This document shows positions 30,000 through 35,592 of a stretch of DNA of 35,592 nt, in pieces; the first letter of the stretch is position 1, and each line of letters starts with the position of its first letter. A program made the position numbers and the translations under genes. Under the pieces are notes generated by a model that made no database searches, was not told the origin of the DNA, and was given only the letters and a program-made list of their open reading frames with translations. The stretch is from an uncultured Erwinia sp. (GTDB lineage: Bacteria > Pseudomonadota > Gammaproteobacteria > Enterobacterales > Enterobacteriaceae): positions 1 to 35,592 of the forward strand of contig CAMIKG010000050.1 in the NCBI GenBank assembly GCA_946221915.1, read 5' to 3'.

Positions 30000-30461
30000 T
30001 TATAACAAACGCGGATCAAAGCTAAAACTCAGGTTTTTTACCGATTTCAGACAGGTGACAAACGCCGGGTGCTCATGATTCACCAGCACGTTGAATTCCA
30101 TCGGCACCACGGCGGAAGGCACCATCAGCGCCACGCTGGACGCGCCCTGATACCAGTCGCTGCCAATCTGTTTGGTGGCGCGCCCCGGCACCAGCGCATT
30201 CCAGTTGGCGGGTAAATCCTGCAGATCAAGCCGCACAATATGCTTATCCGGGATCTCAATGCTCATCAGCTGATAGAGCGACAAAATCGACTCATCCTGC
30301 ACATGCACCAGCACTTCCAGCATCGCCAGCGACACCGACGTCGCGACATACACCATTGGTGTGCCGGGATGGTTCCAGCGCGCCACGCTGTTATTGACCG
30401 CACCAATGCCACTCCATGCGGTCGCCGCCCAGCGCTTCTGGCAAAACCGGTACAGAATCAC
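30000..30461 (-). CDS. RES-domain toxin (NAD+ phosphorylase type)
   Basis: This 153-residue RES-domain protein is the toxin of a type II toxin-antitoxin system. Characterised RES toxins deplete cellular NAD+. Conserved positions are visible: MILYR at the start, Arg29 in ARWN, Glu49 in AMLEVLVH and Ser116 in VPSAV. Length is normal. It starts with GTG, and the codon overlaps the antitoxin stop (GTGA), so toxin translation depends on the upstream gene. The antitoxin-first order is the usual one for RES/Xre pairs. Confidence 0.92.
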   Translation of the reverse strand: MILYRFCQKRWAATAWSGIGAVNNSVARWNHPGTPMVYVATSVSLAMLEVLVHVQDESILSLYQLMSIEIPDKHIVRLDLQDLPANWNALVPGRATKQIGSDWYQGASSVALMVPSAVVPMEFNVLVNHEHPAFVTCLKSVKNLSFSFDPRLL

Positions 30462-30898
30462 ATTACCACACCGTGTTTGATGCCCTCGATCAGGCTGAAC
30501 ACATCACGCGCACCGGTTTCGGTCTTCATTGCCTGATTCGGCGTTTCGCCGCCCAGCACGCGTGCCGGGGTATCCATCCAGCTAATGGTTTTCTGGTAAT
30601 CGTTATTCAGCATGGCGAGCGCCAAATCAAAAGCCGTGACGTAGCGGGTGATGGACTCGCTCTCATCGGGCGACAGCCGCTCCTTGCGCCGCGCAATGCT
30701 GCGCGCGCTGAGACCCAGCGTGGCGAGAAACTCCTCTTTCTTAAAGCCGACGATATCGCGGATATTGTCAATCACTCCGACCTGCAGGCCGCGCGACATC
30801 AGGCCGCGTAACTCGGGGCCTGAGACATCCGGCAGATTTGCCGCCACCCACAAACTGGTGGGTTTGTCGTGATTGGTGGAAGGAGTATAAGTTTTCAT
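30458..30898 (-). CDS. Xre/MbcA/ParS-type antitoxin
   Basis: This 146-residue antitoxin is paired with the RES toxin. The C-terminal half carries the DUF2384 toxin-binding domain (LNNDYQKTISWMDTPARVLGGETPNQAMKTETGARDV). The N-terminal half contains an Xre-like DNA-binding segment (FKKEEFLATLGLSARSIARRKE). The start at 30898 has GAGG 6 nt upstream on the complement. The longer frame from 30919 would place the start in the operator-like palindrome and lacks a ribosome site. Autorepression of the operon by the complex is expected from the family. Confidence 0.9.
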   Translation of the reverse strand: MKTYTPSTNHDKPTSLWVAANLPDVSGPELRGLMSRGLQVGVIDNIRDIVGFKKEEFLATLGLSARSIARRKERLSPDESESITRYVTAFDLALAMLNNDYQKTISWMDTPARVLGGETPNQAMKTETGARDVFSLIEGIKHGVVM

Positions 30899-30913
30899 GG
30901 ACGACCTCGTAAC

Positions 30914-30925
30914 TGCCAACTGGCA
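30914..30925. promoter_or_regulatory. Candidate operator of the RES/Xre pair
   Basis: TGCCAACTGGCA is a palindrome with two perfect 5-bp arms, 16 bp upstream of the antitoxin start codon. Its position fits the autoregulatory operator common to such toxin-antitoxin operons. Confidence 0.5.
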
Positions 30926-31019
30926 TAGTTAATCATAGTCATTTGGCGGAAAGAGTCAATCCGGCGTTTTACCGCCTGACTGGCAGGCAGCAGCGCAAAT
31001 TCATCGCGGCGCAATCTCC

Positions 31020-31037
31020 CTTTAACCTGACTGTCAC
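31020..31037 (+). promoter_or_regulatory. Weak candidate Pho box upstream of phnF
   Basis: CTTTAAC-CTGA-CTGTCAC resembles the PhoB consensus CTGTCAT-N4-CTGTCAT. The second half matches 6 of 7 positions but the first only 4 of 7. It lies about 80 bp before phnF, a plausible place because phn operons are phosphate-starvation genes. Confidence 0.35.
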
Positions 31038-31114
31038 AACATCCCCGCAAGCTATGCCCACTAACCAATCGTGAAGCCAAATCGCGCCGCGATAGCGTGG
31101 CGGAGGTAAACCAT

Positions 31115-31831
31115 ATGATGAACTTATCCAGACATCCGACCACTGTTTACCAGGCGGTAGCGGCACAACTGGAAGACGAAGTGCGCCGGGGTTACCGCTG
31201 TGGTGATTATCTGCCTTCCGAGCAGCAGCTGGCGACGCGCTACGCGGTGAATCGCCATACCCTGCGCCGCGCGGTAGACGAACTGGTGAATAAGGGACTG
31301 CTGCAGCGCCGCCACGGCGTGGGCATTCTGGTGCTGATGCGGCCGTGGGACTATCCGCTGCACGCCCAGGCGCGCTTTAGTCAGAACCTGATGGAGCAGG
31401 GCAGCCATCCTACCAGCGAACGCCTGCTGGCGGTGCTGCGCCCGGCCAGCAGCGATGTCGCGACGGCGCTGGCCTGCAACGAAGGGGACAACGTCATTCA
31501 CCTGCGCACCCTGCGCCGGGTGAACGGCGTGCCGGTGTGCGTGATTAATCACTTTATCCCGCATCTCGACTGGTGGCCACAGCTGCAGCAGTTTCATAAC
31601 GGTTCGCTGCACGCGTTCATTCAGCAGCAGCTTAATCAGTCGCTGACGCGCCGCCAGACGCGCATCAGCGCGCGTCGCGCCCAGGCGAAAGAGTGCAAAC
31701 TACTGGAACTGAGCCTGCAGGCGCCGCTGCTGTGTGTACGTACGCTCAACGTGATGGCGGATGACGCGGTGGCGGAGTACTCCGTCAGCCTGACGCGCGC
31801 CGATATGATTGAACTGACGCTGGAGCACTAA
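31115..31831 (+). CDS. phnF: GntR-family phosphonate operon regulator PhnF
   Basis: PhnF is a GntR/HutC-type regulator of phosphonate use. The 238-residue product resembles E. coli PhnF (241) along its length: YRCGDYLPSEQQLATRYAVNRHTLRRAVDELV forms the winged helix at about residues 30-62, and the ligand domain contains RFSQNLMEQGSHPTSE and the C-terminal AEYSVSLTRADMIELTLEH. Translation starts at ATG 31115 or 31118 after GGAGGT. A GTG at 31097 is less likely. It is the first gene of the phn cluster here. The transport genes phnCDE are not between it and the upstream toxin-antitoxin pair. Confidence 0.95.
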   Translation: MMNLSRHPTTVYQAVAAQLEDEVRRGYRCGDYLPSEQQLATRYAVNRHTLRRAVDELVNKGLLQRRHGVGILVLMRPWDYPLHAQARFSQNLMEQGSHPTSERLLAVLRPASSDVATALACNEGDNVIHLRTLRRVNGVPVCVINHFIPHLDWWPQLQQFHNGSLHAFIQQQLNQSLTRRQTRISARRAQAKECKLLELSLQAPLLCVRTLNVMADDAVAEYSVSLTRADMIELTLEH

Positions 31832-31833
31832 CT

Positions 31834-32283
31834 ATGGACGCATTACAGGCTCGCCAGCAATGGTTGTCGGTACTGGCGCACAGCCAGCCGCAGCAGCTGG
31901 AACAGCACTGGCAGGCGCTGAATCTGCAACCGCACTATGAGGTTTTACGCGCGCCGGAAACCGGCCTGACGCGACTACAGGCGCGCATGGGCGGCAGCGG
32001 CAGGCGTTTTATCCTCGGCGATATGACGGTCACCCGTGCGGTAGTGCGCCTGAGTGATGGCACCTGCGGCTACAGCTACCTCGCCGGACGCCATAAAGCG
32101 CACGCCGAGCGCTGCGCCCTGATCGACGCCTTACTGCAACAGCAGGAGATGCACAGCCTGCTGCAACAACATCTGATTACGCCGCTGGCGGCGCTGCGCG
32201 CTGAACAACTGCAGCTGCGCTCGCGTGAAATCGCCAGCAGCCGCGTCGACTTCTTTACCCTGGTACGGGGAGACAATCAATGA
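31834..32283 (+). CDS. phnG: C-P lyase subunit PhnG
   Basis: PhnG is a subunit of the carbon-phosphorus lyase core complex (PhnGHIJ), which with PhnL/PhnM attaches phosphonates to ribose triphosphate. The 149-residue product has family features: ARQQWLSVLAHS at the start, LRAPETGLTRLQARMGGSGRRFILGDMTVTRA and GYSYLAGRHKAHAERCALIDAL. The start lies 2 bp after the phnF stop, and the stop overlaps phnH in ATGA. Confidence 0.96.
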   Translation: MDALQARQQWLSVLAHSQPQQLEQHWQALNLQPHYEVLRAPETGLTRLQARMGGSGRRFILGDMTVTRAVVRLSDGTCGYSYLAGRHKAHAERCALIDALLQQQEMHSLLQQHLITPLAALRAEQLQLRSREIASSRVDFFTLVRGDNQ

Positions 32284-32855
32284 CATTACTGGCCAGTTTT
32301 AACCACCCGGTGACCGATGCGCAGTACGCGTTCCGTCGCATTCTGAAAGCGATGAGCGAACCCGGCGCGATGGTGTCACTGCCGATGCAGCATGGCTGGG
32401 GAACGATTTCACCCGCCGCCACCGCCATCCTGCTGACGCTGGTGGATCGCGAAACGCCGCTGTGGCTCGATGCGGCGTTGCAGGACGAAATTCTGCTGGA
32501 TAATCTGCGTTTCCATACCGGCGCGGCGCTGACGCAAAGCGATGAGGCGCCTTTTGCCCTGCTGCATGCCAGTTCCAATATCGATCCACACCGTTTTGCC
32601 CCGGGCGACAACCTGACGCCGGAAAAAAGCACCACCGTGATCATCGAAGTTCCTGCGCTGAACGGTGGCCTGACGCTGCGCCTGCGCGGACCGGGGTTAA
32701 TGGAAACGCGCGCCATTGCCCCGCAGCTGCCGGAGAGTCTGCTACAGGCGCTGCGCCAGCGTCAGCAATGCTTCCCGCAGGGCATCGATCTGATTTTCAC
32801 CTGTGGTGAAACGATGATGGCGATACCCCGCACCACGCATGTGGAGGTGTGCTGA
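32280..32855 (+). CDS. phnH: C-P lyase subunit PhnH
   Basis: This 191-residue subunit of the C-P lyase core complex is required for phosphonate breakdown. Recognisable segments include FNHPVTDAQYAFRRILKAMSEPG at the N-terminus, LTLVDRETPLWLD, and GIDLIFTCGETMMAIPRTTHVEV at the C-terminus. It is coupled to phnG by ATGA and to phnI by TGATG. Confidence 0.96.
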   Translation: MTLLASFNHPVTDAQYAFRRILKAMSEPGAMVSLPMQHGWGTISPAATAILLTLVDRETPLWLDAALQDEILLDNLRFHTGAALTQSDEAPFALLHASSNIDPHRFAPGDNLTPEKSTTVIIEVPALNGGLTLRLRGPGLMETRAIAPQLPESLLQALRQRQQCFPQGIDLIFTCGETMMAIPRTTHVEVC

Positions 32856-33934
32856 TGTATGTCGCGGTCAAAGGGGGCGAAAAGGCGATTGCCAGTGCCC
32901 ATCAGCTGCAGGAAAACCTGCGGCGCGGCGACCCGCAGCAGCCGGAACTGGCGTGCCGGCAGATTGAGCAACAGCTTGGTCTGGCGGTTGATCGGGTGAT
33001 GACCGAAGGCGGCGTGTATGACCCGCAGCTGGCGGCGCTGGCGATTAAACAGGCCAGCGGCGACCTGGTGGAAGCGATTTTCCTGCTGCGCGCTTACCGC
33101 ACCACGCTGCCACGCCTCGCCGACAGCCAGCCGCTGGAGACGGGCGCAATGCGCCTCGAACGACGCATCTCGGCGGTATACAAAGATCTGCCCGGCGGCC
33201 AGTTGCTCGGGCCAACCTACGACTACACCCACCGGTTGCTGGATTTCACCCTGCTGGCAAATGGCGAAGCGCCTGCTGCACCGCGTGCTGAGCTGCCGCT
33301 GGACGATGAATGTCCGCATATGTTTGACCTGATGACGCGTGAAGGGCTGGCGGCACAGGAAATGGATGACGGCAGCGAGCCGCTGGATATCACCCGCGAA
33401 CCGCCTGCTTATCCGTCACCCCGTTCGGCGCGTCTGCAGCAGCTGGTGCGCGGCGATGAAGGTTTTCTGCTGGCGCTCGGCTACTCGACGCAGCGCGGTT
33501 ATGGCCGCACCCACCCGTTTGCCGGGGAGATCCGCACGGGCTATCTCAGCGTGGAAATCGTGCCGGAAGAGCTGGGCTTTGCGCTGGAGATTGGCGAAAT
33601 CCTGCTGACCGAATGTGAAATGGTGAATGGCTTTACTGTGCCGGAAGATGAGCCGCCGCACTTTACGCGCGGCTACGGGCTGGTATTTGGCCGTGCGGAG
33701 CGCAAGGCGATGTCGATGGCGCTGGTGGATCGTGCGTTGCAAACCAGCGAGTACGACGAGCGCGTGACCAGCCCGGCGCAGGATGAGGAGTTTGTCCTGT
33801 CGCACGCCGACAACGTGGAAGCCGCCGGTTTTGTCTCTCATCTGAAATTACCGCATTACGTCGATTTCCAGGCTGAGCTGGAATTGCTGAAGCGGCTGCG
33901 TGCCAGCCATCAGGAGCGCGAAAACCATGAGTGA
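32855..33934 (+). CDS. phnI: C-P lyase subunit PhnI
   Basis: PhnI is a 359-residue nucleosidase-like subunit of the C-P lyase core; with PhnG, H and L it forms the phosphonate-ribose conjugate. The start MYVAVKGGEKAI is identical in pattern to E. coli PhnI (354 residues). RRISAVYKDLPGGQLLGPTYDYTHRLLDFTLLANGEAP and FVSHLKLPHYVDFQAELELLKRL are strongly conserved. A GTG six bases upstream (32849) is in frame, but ATG 32855 overlapping the phnH stop (TGATG) matches the family. Its 3' end overlaps phnJ by 8 bp. Confidence 0.97.
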   Translation: MYVAVKGGEKAIASAHQLQENLRRGDPQQPELACRQIEQQLGLAVDRVMTEGGVYDPQLAALAIKQASGDLVEAIFLLRAYRTTLPRLADSQPLETGAMRLERRISAVYKDLPGGQLLGPTYDYTHRLLDFTLLANGEAPAAPRAELPLDDECPHMFDLMTREGLAAQEMDDGSEPLDITREPPAYPSPRSARLQQLVRGDEGFLLALGYSTQRGYGRTHPFAGEIRTGYLSVEIVPEELGFALEIGEILLTECEMVNGFTVPEDEPPHFTRGYGLVFGRAERKAMSMALVDRALQTSEYDERVTSPAQDEEFVLSHADNVEAAGFVSHLKLPHYVDFQAELELLKRLRASHQERENHE

Positions 33935-34775
33935 GTTAACGGGCTATAACCCCGGTTACCTGGATGAGCAGACCAAGCGCGTGATCCGCCGGGCGATTCT
34001 GAAAGCGGTGGCGATCCCCGGTTTTCAGGTGCCGTTTGGCGGTCGCGAGATGCCGATGCCGTATGGCTGGGGCACCGGCGGTATCCAGCTTACCGCCAGC
34101 ATTATCGGCGAGCATGACGTGCTGAAGGTGATTGATCAGGGCGCGGATGACACCACCAATGCGGTCTCTATCCGGCGCTTTTTCCAGCGTGTCAGCGGTG
34201 CGGCGACCACTGAACGCACCGCCGACGCCACGCTGATCCAGACCCGTCACCGTATTCCGGAAACGCCGCTGGTGGAAGATCAAATCCTGATTTACCAGGT
34301 GCCGATCCCGGAGCCGCTGCGCTTTATCGAACCACGTGAAACCGAGACGCGCAAAATGCACGCGCTGGAGGAGTACGGCATCATGCAGGTGAAACTGTAT
34401 GAAGATATCGCCCGCTACGGCCATATCGCCACCACCTATGCCTACCCGGTGAAAGTGAACGATCGCTATGTGATGGACCCGTCGCCGATCCCGAAATTTG
34501 ATAATCCGAAAATGCATATGATGCCCGCGCTGCAGCTGTTTGGCGCCGGGCGCGAGAAGCGTATCTATGCGCTGCCGCCGTACTGCAAAGTGGAGAGCCT
34601 CGACTTCGACGACCACCCGTTCAGCGTACAGCAGTGGGATGAACCCTGCGCCATCTGCGGTTCGCGCGACAGCTATCTGGATGAAGTGGTGATGGATGAC
34701 AGCGGCACACGCATGTTTGTCTGTTCCGATACCGATTATTGCCGCCAGCAGCAGGAAAACCGTCATGAACACTGA
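33927..34775 (+). CDS. phnJ: C-P lyase catalytic radical SAM subunit PhnJ
   Basis: PhnJ breaks the C-P bond by radical S-adenosylmethionine chemistry. The 282-residue protein carries the four conserved cysteines at Cys241, Cys244, Cys266 and Cys272, the same numbering as E. coli PhnJ (281). Three of them bind the [4Fe-4S] cluster and one takes part in catalysis. The N-terminal LTGYNPGYLDEQTKRVIRRA and GREMPMPYGWGTGG are typical. The ATG at 33927 lies in the 3' end of phnI. The frame from 33900 would only add residues within phnI. Confidence 0.97.
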   Translation: MSELTGYNPGYLDEQTKRVIRRAILKAVAIPGFQVPFGGREMPMPYGWGTGGIQLTASIIGEHDVLKVIDQGADDTTNAVSIRRFFQRVSGAATTERTADATLIQTRHRIPETPLVEDQILIYQVPIPEPLRFIEPRETETRKMHALEEYGIMQVKLYEDIARYGHIATTYAYPVKVNDRYVMDPSPIPKFDNPKMHMMPALQLFGAGREKRIYALPPYCKVESLDFDDHPFSVQQWDEPCAICGSRDSYLDEVVMDDSGTRMFVCSDTDYCRQQQENRHEH

Positions 34776-35526
34776 ACAACCGCTGCTTGCGGTGAATAAT
34801 CTGACGCACCTCTGGGCGGCGGGTAAAGGCTTTGAGCAGGTGTCATTTGAGCTGTATCCCGGCGAAGTGCTGGGCATCGTGGGCGAGTCTGGTTCGGGTA
34901 AAACCACGCTGCTGCAGGCGATCTCCGCCCGGCTGACGCCCCAGCAGGGCAGCATTCATTACGAAGGGCGCGATCTGTATGCGCTGAGCGAAAGCGATCG
35001 CCGCCGTCTGCTGCGTACCGAGTGGGGTGTGGTGCACCAGCATCCGCTGGATGGCTTGCGCCGCCAGGTCTCAGCGGGCGGCAATATAGGCGAGCGCCTG
35101 ATGGCGGTGGGTGAACGCCATTACGGCAATATTCGCCAGCGTGCCAGTCAGTGGCTGGAAGATGTCGAAATTCCGCTGACGCGTATTGACGATCTGCCGA
35201 CCACCTTTTCCGGCGGTATGCAGCAGCGCTTACAGATTGCCCGCAACCTGGTAACCCATCCGAAACTGGTGTTTATGGATGAGCCAACAGGCGGTCTGGA
35301 TGTGTCGGTGCAGGCGCGTCTGCTTGATTTGTTACGCACGCTGGTGCGCGATCTCAATCTGGCGGTGGTGATTGTCACCCACGATCTCGGCGTGGCGCGC
35401 CTGCTGGCGCACCGGCTGCTGGTAATGAAGCAGGGCAGGGTAGTGGAGAGCGGGCTGACGGACCGGGTGCTGGACGATCCGCATCACCCTTATACCCAGT
35501 TACTGGTGTCATCCGTCCTGAACTGA
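34765..35526 (+). CDS. phnK: C-P lyase ABC-type ATPase subunit PhnK
   Basis: This 253-residue ABC ATPase associates with the C-P lyase core rather than with a membrane transporter. Walker A is GESGSGKTTL near residue 38, the signature FSGGMQQRLQIAR near 150, and Walker B LVFMDEPTGGLDV near 170. The length matches E. coli PhnK (252). It overlaps phnJ by 11 bp. phnL and phnM would be expected next, but the window ends 66 bp later, in a repeat element. Confidence 0.96.
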   Translation: MNTEQPLLAVNNLTHLWAAGKGFEQVSFELYPGEVLGIVGESGSGKTTLLQAISARLTPQQGSIHYEGRDLYALSESDRRRLLRTEWGVVHQHPLDGLRRQVSAGGNIGERLMAVGERHYGNIRQRASQWLEDVEIPLTRIDDLPTTFSGGMQQRLQIARNLVTHPKLVFMDEPTGGLDVSVQARLLDLLRTLVRDLNLAVVIVTHDLGVARLLAHRLLVMKQGRVVESGLTDRVLDDPHHPYTQLLVSSVLN

Positions 35527-35537
35527 TCTCCACACCA

Positions 35538-35582
35538 TTCCCTCTCCCACGATGTGGGGGAGGGCCGGGGAGGGGGAACAAC
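35538..35582. repeat. REP-like palindrome downstream of phnK
   Basis: This GC-rich element (CCCTCTCCCAC ... GTGGGGGAGGG ... GGGGGAACA) matches the repeats at 22051-22140 in layout and most bases. CCCTCTCCCAC can pair with GTGGGGGAGGG in a long hairpin. It interrupts the phn operon between phnK and the expected phnL, so it may act as an intra-operon mRNA processing or stabilising element. Confidence 0.75.
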
Positions 35583-35592
35583 GACTCCACAC

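Noticed and set aside
1..35592. CRISPR array
   Set aside because: No regularly spaced 25-40 bp direct repeats with unique spacers were seen. The only tandem array is the GCTTCC hexamer.

Overview
The window looks like a chromosomal segment from an enterobacterium, most likely an Erwiniaceae member (Pantoea, Erwinia or a close relative). Protein sequences recognisable from memory (Nac, Cbl, GabD, UmuDC, PhnF to PhnK) are clearly enterobacterial but diverged from E. coli. The tRNA-Asn / nac / cbl neighbourhood is also known from E. coli. This is a judgement from reading the sequence; no database search was run.

Layout. (1) 1-4774 is the inner part of an integrative element, or its remnant, at tRNA-Asn. 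It holds a hexamer tandem repeat, a LysE/RhtB-type exporter, a LexA-controlled umuD-umuC operon with a third small gene, and a P4-type integrase beside the tRNA. The far end of the element lies outside the window. (2) 4775-4897 is tRNA-Asn(GTT) with a textbook promoter. (3) 5358-8846 is a three-gene RbsBAC-type sugar ABC importer. (4) 9209-11232 holds nac, with an NtrC site and a sigma-54 promoter, followed by cbl. (5) 11286-11483 carries two diverged copies of an ~80-nt intergenic repeat, followed by a monocistronic gabD. (6) 13456-26408 is a tightly packed 11-gene catabolic/transport operon: aldehyde dehydrogenase, type II HAD, PuuB-like FAD oxidase, Tat-exported family-5 binding protein, two Dpp-type permeases, a double-domain ATPase, a second FAD oxidoreductase, a GNAT, a GhrA-like reductase and an M20 amidohydrolase. 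It is preceded by two NtrC-like sites 32 bp apart and a sigma-54 promoter. (7) 26537-28494 holds a GabT-like aminotransferase and an Lrp/AsnC regulator, with a large inverted repeat upstream of the regulator. (8) 28556-30919 has a LuxR-type regulator, a DUF1090 periplasmic protein and a RES/Xre toxin-antitoxin pair. (9) 31115-35526 is phnFGHIJK of the C-P lyase operon, cut by the window end before phnL.

How it fits together. Region 6 is the most interesting part. The sequence supports a nitrogen-scavenging operon: import of a peptide-like or N-acylated amine compound, amide hydrolysis (M20), flavin-dependent oxidation of amines (two enzymes), aldehyde oxidation, and possible reduction of a 2-oxo acid. 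The flanking GabT-like transaminase and GabD could carry the carbon into succinate. The substrate cannot be named from the sequence. The NtrC / sigma-54 architecture links it directly to nac next door, so this stretch may be a nitrogen-limitation locus.
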